Below are positions 33,934-45,411 of a stretch of 64,000 nt of DNA, in pieces. The stretch comes from Eustoma russellianum (taxonomy: Eukaryota > Streptophyta > Magnoliopsida > Gentianales > Gentianaceae), in assembly GCA_036186865.1 (NCBI GenBank), contig AP025075.1, forward strand, positions 20,391,674 to 20,455,673. The letters are read 5' to 3'. Position numbers and translations under genes: made by a program. The notes under the pieces are model-generated. The model ran no database searches. It was not told the DNA's origin and worked only from the letters and a program-made list of their open reading frames with translations. How positions within the stretch are numbered: position 1 is the stretch's first letter; each line of letters starts with the position of its first letter.

Positions 33934-34331
33934 GGTTAGGGGTTTATAGAACCCAGATTCTAACAGCTAGAGAACATTCTACCGGAGCTAACGGATTTTG
34001 GACCGATAACTTGAGAAACTGTGCTAATTATATACCCGATATAACCATTGGGCTTTGTCTCTATGGCACTCCGTAGTTCTTGTGGAGGTTTAAGAATTTC
34101 GTAGGTTAAAGAGTTTCATTTTTTTTTTCTTTTTTTTTTCTTAGAGTTTCATTCCGGTACTATTTTTCAATTTTTTAGTTTTTGGATGGCCTTCTCTGAA
34201 TGTGGGACCATGACAATTCCTCATTTTCCAAAATAAAAACAACCTTACATGTGGAACACGTTGCTTCGTCTTTTTCAGGGTCATACATGGGAGCCACTGA
34301 TTCAGTCATATGTGGTAAATAACGTCAGGGG
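33934..34331 (-). other. LOX intron 2 sequence between MITE and copia C
   Basis: AT-rich unique DNA with a poly-T stretch near 34120-34140. No feature recognised. Confidence 0.6.
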
Positions 34332-34556
34332 TGTTAAGAAATATTTCTTTCCATGTATAGAAGATTGACCAAGAATCAGTTTGCTCAATTCAAGAGATAT
34401 GATTGAGGAAGAATATACGGTAGCTTAATATTAGGGAATAGCATTTAATGTTGATTCCGTGTATTACTCACACAATATGTGTATATAATAGGCAATGTAA
34501 CATACGTTGAAGGTGGAATGAAATTAACAATTTTTCCTGCTCAATACTTCTGATCA
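34332..34556 (+). repeat. Left LTR of copia C, followed by PBS
   Basis: TGTTAAGAAATATTTC ... CTTCTGATCA, with TGGTATCAGAGC immediately after (34557-34568). Confidence 0.92.
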
Positions 34557-34789
34557 TGGTATCAGAGCATGGTTATGAAGAGTAGGGAACTCAGATTCTG
34601 CTCTCTTCATCGTTCCACATAAAAAAAAAATACTGTCTGGTGACATCACCATCAGCATAAACCCAACAAGAAGGCTCAGATCATAATCTGATTCTTCATT
34701 GCCTATTTTACCTTTCTCATTCCCAAACATACCTGTTCTTAATCAGCAATCTCTGATCCGGTGACTCAACCTCAAGCATCATTGTCAAA

Positions 34790-36096
34790 ATGACGGATCC
34801 ACAAGGATCAAACTCTAAAGGGTTCTCAGAGGAATTTATGCAGTTTATGGAACTGTTTAGGAACAGCCTTGTACCACAGCCTGTTCCTCCAGTTACCATA
34901 GCTCAAACAACCAGTCCATCATGCCCAGAGAATCTAATCATTGGAATAAAATTGAATGACGATAACTATGCCCTCTAGACAAGTGTAGTATCAAAAGCTA
35001 TTGGCGGCCGGGGGAGGAGCTCCCACCTAACTGGGGATCCTCAACCCCCCTTACCCACTGACGAAACATACCCAAAATGGTTACAAGAAGATCATATGGT
35101 AAGTACTTGGATCTTGCAAAATCTAGAACCAACATTAGTAGGGAATTTCTCCCGTTACCCTACGGGGTTTGCACCGACAGCTTCCAAATCTTTGACCTAC
35201 ATGACCAAATAAACTCCATCAGACAAGGGACAGGTACGCTGGAGCAGATGTGGGCAAAGTTTCAAAGACTGTGGCTCTTAGTGGATGAACGAGATCCAAA
35301 TCCAATGGAATGCGCAAGGGACATTGCAATTTACCAACGTAAAGTCCAGGAACATAGATTGTTCCAACTGCTCAAGGCAGCAGACACAAGATACGACCAG
35401 CTTAAGAGAGATATCCTGAAAAGAGACCCATTACCTTCTGCAGAAGCTGCATATAACGAACTCAGAAGGGAAGAGGTACGAATTAGCAGACTCCAGGCTC
35501 CCTCAGTCGAAACATCACTGGGAACTGGTCTGAAAATCGCAGGACGAGGCAGAGGACGAGGCAATGGAGGAACTACACCACAAAGGGGTTCCTCCATCAC
35601 TCAACGAAATTCCCCTGGAACTGAACCCATCGAAGGAGATAAGAGCACCATATTGTGTTCTCACTGCAAAAAAGAGGCCACCCAAAAGAAAAATGCTTTC
35701 AACTTGTTGGCTATCAAGACTGGTGGGAAGGTAAAAAGGTTGTAGGAAAAGGGGCAACAGTACTTGGGCATGAGGAAGGAGTCTCCAGGAAGGAGGAAGA
35801 ACAGGGCGGAGTAACCCAGGAGGCGGATGAAGAAGCAACGGCGCTAAGCCACCTAAACCCTAAAGGAAACGCATGTAGGGTTGGAGTTTTATACTCCTAC
35901 CCATATTTCTCGTTTGGTCCTTATGGTTTAACTGCAAATTTTATTTCGGTCCCTGACTTTTCAGATATGTCAAGTGCAGGCACAAACTTCCTAGAAATTC
36001 CATCCGCCGTCCTCACACTTTCCAAAACCACACAAAAAACCCTAGACCGCCCAAATTAACCCCTGAAAATATCCAGAAGTCCCAAATTACCCCTAG
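34790..36096 (+). pseudogene. Copia C gag (broken)
   Basis: Starts MTDPQGSNSKGFSEEFMQFM. ENLIIGIKLNDDNYAL is followed by a stop (34976-34978), then SKAIGGRG and LTGDPQPP in another frame. 35160-35745 reads through DLHDQINSIRQGTGTLEQMW, the capsid helices and a Gly/Arg-rich region to the zinc knuckle CSHCKKEATQKKNAF, which has lost its pattern through a frameshift. The correct frame resumes near 35655 (KRGHPKEKCFQLVGYQDWW). Homologous to copia B gag. Confidence 0.75.
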
Positions 36097-36964
36097 TGTT
36101 ATGCCCCGCACCCTCTGTAGAATAATTAAAAGGCAAAGAAGGAATTTAATGAGATTAATGGCGGTCAACAGTAATAAATTCAAAATTAAGTAATAGGATT
36201 AATGTGAATTAATTGAAGGTTAAATATTAGAATTAATAAGGATTTAATTTTTGAATTAAATATTAGGAGATTATCCTTTAAGGTAAACAAGATAATAGAT
36301 ATAATTTAGAAAAACCAAACTTTTCCCTTCCCATATAAAAACTGACCGAATGTCAGTTTCTCCCTCTTCTTCACGGAAACCGACGCGCCAGCCCTCCCTT
36401 CTCCCCTTAGGCGATTCTGAGACTTGCAGCCCTAGGAGAAGAATCTCTCCAGAAAGCCATCCAATCTTCCTTCGTTCTTCAATCCGTTCTCGAGTAATCA
36501 AAGGCAAGTAATCATCTTATAAGTTCCTACGATTTGTGAAAGAAAAAGGCCTACTTTTGATAGTAAATGGATCACCATGCAGTAGTTTCTTTCTGTGATT
36601 ATTTGTATATGATTTATGTGTTTGGTGTTAACGATTTGGCCATTATATGTTGAAATCTTGTTTGTTGTTCATGGTTTATGTGTGATCATGTGAATCCCTA
36701 TCCCTTGAATCTCACTTGCTTGATGATGGCGGTTGAAGGGAGGGATGAGTGAAAAGGTTAGGTTTTTTTTTTGGGGTTGATTTGATGAAAGATTCGAGTT
36801 TTAGGATTGAATCGTTGACGTGCGTGTGAAGGATCTGGTTTGAGAAGATTAAGAATGGATTGATAGGGAAGATTAGGCTTGGAATGATGGGAAGAGAGTT
36901 GGAAAACGAAGGGGATATAGATCTGCAGATTCTGTAGAAATCGCAGGATGAAGATTCTGAAAAT

Positions 36965-37300
36965 CTATGACGTCGATCGATCGACGTATAGCAGGTGAGA
37001 GATCGACGTGTCTCAGATGCACGTCGATCGATCGACGTGGAAGGAGTGAGAGATCGACGTGCCTCAGATGCACGTCTATCGATCGACGTAGTTCAGGGTG
37101 AGGGTATGATGTGTAGTAAGTGAGGGTATGACGTGTAGTAAGTGAGGGTATGACGTGAGGGTATGACGTGAGGGTATGATGTGAGCGTATGACGTGAGGG
37201 TATGACGTAGGTTGAGTGAGAGATCGACGTGCCTCAGATGGACGTCGATCGATCGACGTCAGGGTATGACGTACGTAGATCGATCGACGTCAGGGTATGA
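36965..37300. repeat. Array of CGATCGATCG palindromes and GGGTATGACGT minisatellite
   Basis: Five copies of a GACGTCGATCGATCGACGTC-type palindrome (near 36971, 37022, 37073, 37242 and 37273, some with one change) are separated by AGAGATCGACGTGCCTCAGA-like spacers and by about seven GTGAGGGTATGACGT units (37095-37210). The core is a self-complementary run of GATC and CGAT steps. Confidence 0.8.
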
Positions 37301-37782
37301 CATCAACCAGTTTTGTGGGAAAGTAAGGGAAGAAAGAGGGAAGCTAGGGGATCCTTTGGGTGACCTTAGGGACTTCTTATGACCTGATTATGACTAGTCT
37401 AAGTCTTGGGAATATGACTTAAGATGGTGAATCAAGGTTGAAGAATTTGAAGGGTATTCGAATCGGAGTTCAACGTGGAGGACCTAGGAGGGTAGGAAAT
37501 GAACGTATGAGGTGTTATAGTGTTCTTCGAAAGAAAGATAGGAGTACTCCCATGAGTGTGTGAAGTTTAGTAGCAAGACTAAGTGTTGATGACCTAGTTG
37601 AAGCATAAACTTTGAGGTGTAAGCTAGAGAAGGCTTGTGTGTTACTTGTACTTGCGCATGTGAACATGAACTGCATATGTGAATGAGATAGGTGATTGAA
37701 ACGAGGAGTCTTGCATCATGGCACGTGCATTGCATATGGATTGTAAAAGAGATGTGCTTCGGCACAGATTTGCGAAGGTGAC

Positions 37783-38013
37783 CTGTAATGTAAACCGGGA
37801 TGGAAATATAAGCCGGGGCGCATTATAGGGAACAAAAGGCTGTAACGCAAACCGGGATGGAAATATAAGCCGGGGCGCGTTACAGGGTATAAAGTTGTCT
37901 GTAATGCTAATCGGGATGGAAATATAAGCCGAGGTGCATTACAGGGTATAAAGTTGTCTGTAACGTAAACCGGGATGGAAATATAAGCCGAGGTGCGTTA
38001 CAGGGTATAAAGT
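37783..38013. repeat. Four tandem 57-59 bp units, each with hairpin-forming ends
   Basis: Units start at 37783, 37840, 37899 and 37958. Each begins CTGTAA(T/C)G, has a conserved CGGGATGGAAATATAAGCCG core and ends C(A/G)TTA(C/T)AG. The start and end pair, and the variable base changes in step: TG with CA in units 1 and 3, CG with CG in units 2 and 4. Confidence 0.82.
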
Positions 38014-38696
38014 TATGTGATGTGACCGGACATTGTGACATGCATTGCACGGTTCAAAAGACAAAGTGTTCATGCATATGTGAATGTGTAGTGTAGTGCA
38101 TATTTTGACATGCATCACGAGAGTCACTGTGGTATGAATGTGAGTGGTATCTGATTGCCTATGAATTGTTAATTGTGGGCAAATTGCTGTACTTGCTTTA
38201 TTAAGTGATTCGCTTATATATTTGGAAGTTTACAAGACATGTGCCCCACAACTCCCTGCAATTATATGTATTACTCATGCTTGCCATGTGTTGATCCCGT
38301 ATGTCTTATAAGCGGGTTACTTGCTAGCATTTTTCGCTAAGGGTACTGTCTTTGTGTTACAGGAGAACCTGAGTATGACATGATCTTTATTGAGGATGAT
38401 GGCGAGTGGGCTGAATGGGATGCATAGTGACATTTTGGGAGCTAGCTGAGACAGTTATTATTAACTCCAGTTCTTGTATATACTTGAGGATTAGATCGTT
38501 ATGCCTTTTGAGATTTTATTATCATTGGATACACAGAATTTGATGGCGGAGATTTATTAGATATATGTGTTTCCGCACTTGTTTCTCTTACGTCATTGCT
38601 GATGTGTATTCGAGAGATGAGACGTCTTGTAGTCTTCTCAGTAAGCTACGACGGGTGTACCGGTTCGGATTCCGCTGTCCGGGTCGGGGCGCTACA

Positions 38697-39682
38697 CCTA
38701 GCCACCGTAATATATCCTTAACCCTTGGAAATACCTATCTTACCCATACAGCCCAAAACACTACACCATGGATCTTTGACTGTAGTGCAACTGACTCTAT
38801 AACCAATGACAAGCGAGACTTTGACCATATTACCCCACCTACAAAAACACATACCGAAACCGCCAATGGCCAACTGGTACCAGTAGAAGATGGAGGAACT
38901 ATCACTCTGACTCCTAATCTGAAAATACCCAATTGTCTTTATGTACCATCTATTACAACCAAGTTGTTATCCATCAGTCAAATCACAAAATCATTAAATT
39001 GTGTTGTACTCATGTACCCCAATTTTGCCTATTGCAGGACATCACCACGAGAAAAATCATTGGGTGTGGTACTGAACGGGGAGGACTATACTATGTGGAT
39101 GAGGTGGCACCACATGGAAGATCAAATCTGGCCACCGGAACGGACCAACTCATGTGGCTATAGAACCGTCGACTAGGTCATCCCTCCTTTCGGTATATGC
39201 AAATGTTATTTCCCCATTTACGATTTTCTAGCAATAACACTCATTGTGAAACGTGTATCCAAGATAAACAGCATCGGGCAACCTACAGCCCCAACCACAC
39301 CTGTGCTCCTCATATGTTAGATATTGTTCACACTGATGTTTGGGGCCCAGCTCCCGTAACTGGAATTTTTGGCTTTCATTACTTTATAATATTTGTCGAT
39401 GATTTTACTCGAATGACTTGGATCTACTTTCTGCCTCATAAATCTGAAGTTTGTCAAACCTTTGTTGATTTCTACAATATGGTACAAACTCAGTTTCATG
39501 CAAAAATAAAAATGCTCCGGTCTGATAATGGCGGCGAGTACACTGATAGTGCTCTCCGGACCTTTCTTACTACCCATGGACTCCTATATCAAACCACGTG
39601 TGTCAACACCCCCACAACAAAACAGGGTAGCAGAAAGAAAAACCCGGACCCTTCTCGAAAAAGCTCGCACAATGATGCTTGA
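38697..39682 (+). pseudogene. Copia C protease and integrase N-terminal half
   Basis: Protease site WIFDCSATDSIT at about 38765-38800 (D-C-S instead of D-S-G), then LYVPSITTKLLSISQI. A frame change at about 39030 is followed by the GAG-pre-integrase region, with HCETCIQDK zinc-finger residues (39240-39270). Integrase first Asp is in MLDIVHTDVWGPAP (39313-39355) and second Asp in MLRSDNGGEY (39510-39540). The frame breaks at about 39605 in a C/A-rich stretch. Confidence 0.78.
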
Positions 39683-40694
39683 GTCCCATGTCCCGTTCTT
39701 TCTATGGACCGAAGCTGTATCCACCGCAACATATCTATCTAATCGTCTTCCGACCCAAATCCTGAATCATCAAACTCCACTGTACACCTTGGCCCAACAT
39801 ACTAACCTTCCATCTGTTCTCACACTCCAACCCAGAGTCTTTGGCTGCTCCGTCTACATCCATATCCCTAAACAAAGCCGTACTAAACTTGATGCATGTG
39901 CCAAGAAAGGTGTCTTCCTCAGGTATGCCCCTCATCAAAAGGGCTATAGATGTTACCATCCGGAGACAAGACGTACCTATGTTACTATGGACTGCACCTT
40001 TCTTGAACATGAATACTATTACCAGTCATGTCCTCAGGGGGAGACGAGTAATGAGGCCTTGAACTGGTGTCAGAATCATAATGAGTTGTCGACTGTTCCA
40101 ACACGGTCAGTAGTTGATACCGCAGGTACTACATCTCCACATAGTAATACGCCTTCCATAGACCACTCTGATCCACCATCCAATGATGATTCTCAGGTAA
40201 ATGTTCAAGAGCAGGCACATGAAATTACCATTAACACCCTTACGACTACTGACCATGATACTATTAATCTTGATAATACAGACCATAATATCCCCAGTCT
40301 GCCTGACATATCTGACACTGTTATGGATAGAACTAATATTTCAGGTACGCCACAGAAACGTCTGTTGCCTCCCAGGAGTACTCGAGGAGTACCACCGAAC
40401 AGATATTCACCTGAAAAACAGTCCAGAACAGACATATATCCAGTCCACACAGTAAGGGGGAGAGTAGCTGATTGTGCCAAGGCATTCTTCACCACTTTAT
40501 GTTTGGAAGAAATCCCTAGATCAGTTGATAAATCCCGGCGGAGACAAGAATGGGAGAATGCAATGAAGGATGAGATGATCGCACTAAAGAAAAATGACAC
40601 ATGGGAGATATGTGAGCTTCCAAAAGGAAAAAGGCCAGTTGGGTGTAGGTGGATATTCACCATCAAGTACAAGGCTGATGGCATGGTAGAATGA
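39528..40694 (+). pseudogene. Copia C integrase C-terminal half and RT start
   Basis: Continues from STPPQQNRVAERKTRTLLEK with the catalytic Glu. NRLPTQILNHQTPLYTLAQH, VFGCSVYIHIPKQSRTKLDA and GYRCYHPETRRTYVTMDC follow, then an acidic linker (about 40040-40330). The RT N-terminal WENAMKDEMIALKKNDTWEI and GCRWIFTIKYKADGMVE end in a stop (40692-40694), where YKARLVAKGYTQ continues in the same frame. Confidence 0.8.
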
Positions 40695-40739
40695 TACAAG
40701 GCAAGACTAGTTGCGAAAGGATATACCCAGACATATGGC

Positions 40740-42050
40740 GTGGACTACTCGGAAACATTCTCACCAGTGGCAAAACTTGATACCATCCGAGTATTATTCT
40801 CAACTGCCGCTACCAAAGACTGGCCCCTGCATCAGTTTGATGTAAAGAATGCATTCCTGCATGGAGATCTACGAGAAGAGGTATACATGGAAGCTCCTCC
40901 AGGGTTCTCCAGTGAATTTAAACCAGGGGAGGTGTGTAGATTGAAGAAGTCACTCTATGGGTTAAAACAGTCACCAAGAGCATGGTTTGGTCGATTCACG
41001 AGTGCTATGAAAAAGGCAGGTTATAAACAAAACAACGCAGACCATACACTGTTTATCAAGAGACGTGGAGAACTCATCACATGCCTCATTATATACGTTG
41101 ATGACATGATTATTATGGGAAACGACCAAGACGAAATGACTAGCCTCCGGAAACATCTATTTTCTAAATTTGAGATGAAGGATTTGAGAGGATTGAAGTG
41201 TTTTCTGGGCATAGAAGTACTTCGATCATCAGAGGGAATATTCATTTCCCAGAGAAAGTATATATTAGATCTTTTGGCTGAGATAGGAATGCTTGGTTGT
41301 AAACCAAGTGAAGTGCCCATCACAGTAAATCATAGGTTACAAGTTGTTGAAGGAGCCGCTGATGCAGATAGAGAACAGTACCAGAGGCTAGTGGGCAAAC
41401 TTATATATCTGGCACATACTCGACCTGACATCGCCTATGCAGTCGGCACAGTTAACCAGTTTATGCATCATACCCAAACACATCATATGGAAGCAGTTAT
41501 GAAGATACTTAGGTATCTGAAAGGGTCTCCAGGGCTTGGAATCATATTTCGCAATAATGGACATTTGAACATCGAAGTTTTCACAGACTCTGACTGGGCT
41601 GGCAATCCGAATGATCGACGCTCTACTGCAGGATACTTTGCAAGAGTTGAAGGAAACCTGATGACATGGCGAAGTAAAAAAGCAGAAGGTAGTGTCTTTG
41701 TCTAGTGCGGAAGCAGAGTTCCGAGGGATATCCAAAGGAGTCGTGGAGGTCTTATGGATTCGAAAACTGTTGCGAGAACTGGGGTTATTAGAAGACGAAC
41801 CTGCATCCGTATGTTGTGACAATACAGCGGCAATAAGCATATCAGAAAATCCAGTTCAGCATGATCGTACAAAACATGTAGAAGTGGATTGACACTTTAT
41901 AAAGGAGAAGCTGGAAGGATGTATAATCAAGCTTTCACACGTTTGCTCTGAGGACCAGTTACCAGATATTCTTACCAAGGCTGTAACCGGATGGATATTC
42001 ACATCAGTATTGGACAAGTTGGAAGTTGGTGACCCCACTGTCCAACTTAA
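40740..42050 (+). pseudogene. Copia C reverse transcriptase core and RNase H
   Basis: DYSETFSPVAKLDTIRVLFS, QFDVKNAFLHGDLREEVYME with the first catalytic Asp, SLYGLKQSPRAW, and IIYVDDMIIMGND with the YVDD box near 41091. RNase H includes VFTDSDWAGNPNDRRSTAGY. It shifts frame at about 41690 into SLSSAEAEFRGISKGVVEVL, and CCDNTAAISISENPVQHDRT ends in a stop at 41890-41892. A final DQLPDILTKAV follows near 41960. Only two lesions across RT-RH, consistent with youth. Confidence 0.85.
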
Positions 42051-42057
42051 GGGGGAG

Positions 42058-42280
42058 TGTTAAGAAATATTTCTTTCCATGTATAGAAGATTGACCAAGA
42101 ATCAGTTTGTTCAATTCAAGGGATATGATTGAGGAAGAATATACGGTAGCTTAATATTAGGGAATAGCAGTTAATGTTGATTCCGTGTATTACTCACACA
42201 ATATGTGTATATTAGGCAATGTAACATACGTTGAAGGTGGAATGAAATTAACAATTTTTCCTGCTCAATACTTCTGATCA
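42058..42280 (+). repeat. Right LTR of copia C
   Basis: 223 bp, preceded by the polypurine tract AAGGGGGAG. Ends CTTCTGATCA, followed by AGAGG. Confidence 0.92.
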
Positions 42281-42783
42281 AGAGGATCCTTTGCATTGAT
42301 AATTCTATTAAAGTTTGTCATCATCTATGTTTGTATAGTAAAATATCGAAAATGAAATGATAGATTATGTTTTGTAACCTATGTGAGCTTACATGTATTA
42401 ATCGGGTATTGTAAATACTAATATCATAAATATTTAGAAAAATTAAAATGTTCCTATAAATTAGGGCTTAATTAAAATATCTTTATAGTATGAGATTGAA
42501 AGTGTAGACACCAGATCGTAATTATCAGTTCTGATGATGGATAGTCTTGATAATTATGATAGGTCATAAATACATTATGTCTCGGAATCAAAACGTACAT
42601 GAAACATAAACGCCTCATTACGTTAGACATTCTCGGTAAAAGGAAGAGCGCGTTCTTGCTTTGTAAGACCTTCAAATCAAGATCCAAACGCTATGGAGTC
42701 AAGTAATACTTCTTAATGGTTCCTGGGTGCTGTAGTTTTCACAATTTAGCTGTTAAATGAAAAATAAAAGAGTTAAAATTGAC
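42281..42783 (-). other. LOX intron 2, part next to exon 2
   Basis: AT-rich unique DNA. No element or gene recognised. Confidence 0.65.
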
Positions 42784-43052
42784 CTTATTGATGAAGAAAA
42801 ACCTTTTTTCAGGATCACCAAATTTGGAGTGAACCCATGAATCACAGTTGATGCTGAGAGGGCCAGGAAGAAAACCCTCCAAAACGATATTCTTGAGGAA
42901 CATCTCCTTGTGGTGTTCATTTACCACAAGCACACCTCCCATTACCCCAAAATCTTGAGTCACTTCGAATTCGCACTCATATTCAATCTCGTCTCCATCC
43001 CCGTTTTTCCGATTCGCGTACCCCTGAATTTTCTCTTTCTCCCTTCCTGTAT
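42784..43052 (-). CDS. LOX2: LOX exon 2: PLAT domain
   Basis: 269 nt, acceptor TTTCAG|AT, donor AATAAG|GTCAAT (weak at positions 3-6). The first codon is completed by the last A of exon 1. Encodes TGREKEKIQGYA, EYECEFEVTQDFGVMGGVLV, NEHHKEMFLKNIVLEGF and SWVHSKFGDPEKRFFFINK, matching LOX PLAT domains without gaps. It ends phase 0, directly continued by SYLPSQTPSG of exon 3, 9.6 kb away. No stop or frameshift. Confidence 0.88.
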
Positions 43053-43814
43053 CTGAAACAAAAACCCGATAAAAATCAAATAACTTACATAATAGTTACA
43101 CATGTACTTGGGCAATTAGACCTAGTCCAAATTCAAAATTAAAGTGATCAAATAAATCACTAAACATGAGAATGCGTTATAATAAAAGTGGCGAAGAAGA
43201 AAGAACTGTGTCCCTATAAGTAAAATAATGTACTTCCCCTCCTCAAATGAATCATCTATATCAAACTTGCACGCAGTACAACAAAATTTTGTCTAACTAT
43301 ATATTTAATGTTTGTTATTTTTAATTTATCATTATATAAAAAAACTTGATTTTAAAATGTACATAATTAACGAAGAGATATTAGCAATTTAATTACTTTT
43401 TTACTATTTTTAAAATGATGACAATATTTTTGAAATCTATAAAAATAAAATGTAGACAGTTAATTTACAGTATACATAATTAAGGAGAACAAATCAGCAA
43501 TCTAACTACTTTGTTTTTACTATTTATGAAAAGGAGAAAATGTTTTTGAAATTTATAAAAATATGCATAAAAATGTAGAGCGCTCATTTAGGAGAGATGA
43601 GTATATAGGATTTGGATCCGTCACATGATATGGACAAACCAATGCAAAAGTTTATATGTGCTAAATTATAGATATTTCTGGTATAAGCAATGGGAAGTGT
43701 ATTTTAGGGTGTTTGATGTAGGATTTTACTTATATTTTGACATCTTTGTCACTAGCTGCACTTGAAGTTGGGACCGAATACGAAGGAAGGGACCACGAAC
43801 TAAAGTGAAGTTTT
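43053..43814 (-). other. LOX intron 1, part next to exon 2
   Basis: AT-rich DNA with a loose internal repetition (TTTTTACTATTT... GAAATTTATAAAAAT near 43395-43445 and 43505-43570). No gene. Confidence 0.6.
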
Positions 43815-45343
43815 TGTTAGAACATGTTATGTTTTGATGATTTGCACAATTGACACTTAGAACACCTATATAAAGCGCCTAATGCGAAGTGTCTGAAAGT
43901 CAGTACATTTCGAACGTACACTTCGAACATCTACATAAGGCGCTTCATGTGAAGTATTTTGAGTCCAGTACACTTTGAATGCCTACTTGAGGCGCTTCAT
44001 GTGTCAAGATGTAAAACAGTACACTTTGAATACCTAAACAGGCGCTTCATGTGTGCCACAAAGTCAAATGAACTTTTCCTCCCAAAATGGGCACGAACTT
44101 CAAGTTACTTTTGGTAAAAGTCAGAATTACTTCGAACAAGTATGAATGCTGAGATTAGGCGCTTCATTTGACTTCGAACAAGTTCTGTTGCCCACAATAG
44201 GCGCTTCATGTGACATTGAACAAGTATTCCTTATTTACTTAAGGCGCTTTATGTCACATCGAACTCCTGTTCAAAATCACATTAGGCGCTCCATGTCACA
44301 TTGAACAAGTATTCCTTATTTACTTAAGGCGCTTTATGTCACATCGAACGCCTGTTCAAAATCATATTAGGTGCTCCATGTCACATTAAACGCCTGTTCA
44401 TTAAAAACATAAGACCTTTATGTGACCAACGTTATAAATGTTTTATGCTTTACTTTCTAACGCTTACTTGACATTTGTACCTTCCTTTTTAGTGCAGCAT
44501 CACAAGTTCTCTCTCTCTTTTGGAGAATCTCATCTTTCCTTTTTGAGCTTTCAAGAAGAAGCTTCCTCAAGAAGCTTGTAGTCATCCAAGGGAAGATCTT
44601 TAAAGAAGAAGACATGTCATCACAAGAAGACAAAGCCCATTATTGGTTCCTGCAAGGGCACAAACGGCTAGGAAGGAAGATTGATAAAAACAAAGGATTC
44701 ATCTCCTTCATTCCCAACTTTCTACTATCAAAGCTCTCAAGTTTCTCTAAAAGTTTAAGCTCTCAAAATAGTTGTATCATTGTATATTTTACTTTATTTG
44801 TGTCAGAGTTGTGTTGTAAATAAGAAGAAGAGTCCTCTTCTTGTTGAGTGAAGATTGAGAGAGGCTAATTATAGATTGTTGGTCAAGAAGCAAGGGTGCT
44901 TCTTGGTTTAAGAAATCTAGACCTTGGAGGGTTAGTTGATGGTGTTGTAGTGCACTATACTCTCTACAAAAATTCATTGAGGAGCAAGGAAGTTATTTGA
45001 AGGCTAGACTTCAAGGGCTTGGTATTTTTTGGTTGTGGTCTAGGCGAGTTGCCTAGTTTTACTGTATTTTGGATTTTTTTTTGATTATTGTTTCCCCCCA
45101 AAAGAAATAACATCCCTTTCAAAATCTTTCTTGTGAAAAATCAAGAAGGTAGAGGAGTAGAATCATTTTGACTTGAAACTATATACATACTGTGTTCTTA
45201 CTCTTGCTCAAGTTTTATTAATTTCAAAGAACACACTCAAGTATTGGTTTGCACTCACAAACAAAAAAATATCCAAGAAAATATCCATACTTGGTGAACA
45301 CACTATTCAACCTCCCTTCTAATGTGTTCTTGGGGACTTAACA
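43815..45343 (+). repeat. Left LTR of copia D
   Basis: TGTTAGAACATGTTATG ... GGACTTAACA, 1529 bp. 43860-44420 is an array of short modules built on GGCGCTTCATGT and GAACGCCT. Confidence 0.85.
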
Positions 45344-45411
45344 ATTTGTATCAGTGCATAATCTTGAATATTTGAGTTCAAATAGCAAGATTTGATCTTT
45401 TAAAGTATGGA

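Larger units (their letters stand above)
36097..38696 (+). repeat. Solo LTR, probably Ty3/gypsy, nested in copia C
   Basis: 2600 bp starting TGTTATGCCCCGCACC and ending GGTCGGGGCGCTACA, with the near-inverted TGTNATGCCCCG/CGGGGCGCTACA termini common in plant gypsy LTRs. It is flanked by perfect CCTAG duplications (36092-36096 and 38697-38701). A TATATAAA-like box is near 36333. It contains two internal repeat arrays (36965-37300 and 37783-38013). No internal gypsy region remains. It lies between gag and protease of copia C, so it inserted after copia C. Confidence 0.85.
34332..42280 (+). mobile_element. Ty1/copia element C in LOX intron 2, nearly complete, carrying a nested gypsy solo LTR
   Basis: LTRs 34332-34556 (225 bp) and 42058-42280 (223 bp) differ by three substitutions and one 2-bp indel, so this is the youngest-looking LTR element here. 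It is flanked by AGGGG (34327-34331) and AGAGG (42281-42285), a decayed 5-bp duplication. It has a PBS at 34557-34568 and a PPT AAGGGGGAG at 42049-42057. Gag, protease, integrase, RT and RNase H are all recognisable in order but carry several stops and frameshifts. A 2.6-kb solo LTR (36097-38696) splits gag from protease. The element is antisense to LOX. Confidence 0.9.

Noticed and set aside
36271..36507. Host gene inside the 36097-38696 insert
   Set aside because: The segment has terminal TG/CA and a perfect CCTAG duplication, so it is a solo LTR; the small frames are incidental.
37783..38013. CRISPR-like array
   Set aside because: Eukaryotic LTR context, units directly adjoining without unique spacers, no cas genes.
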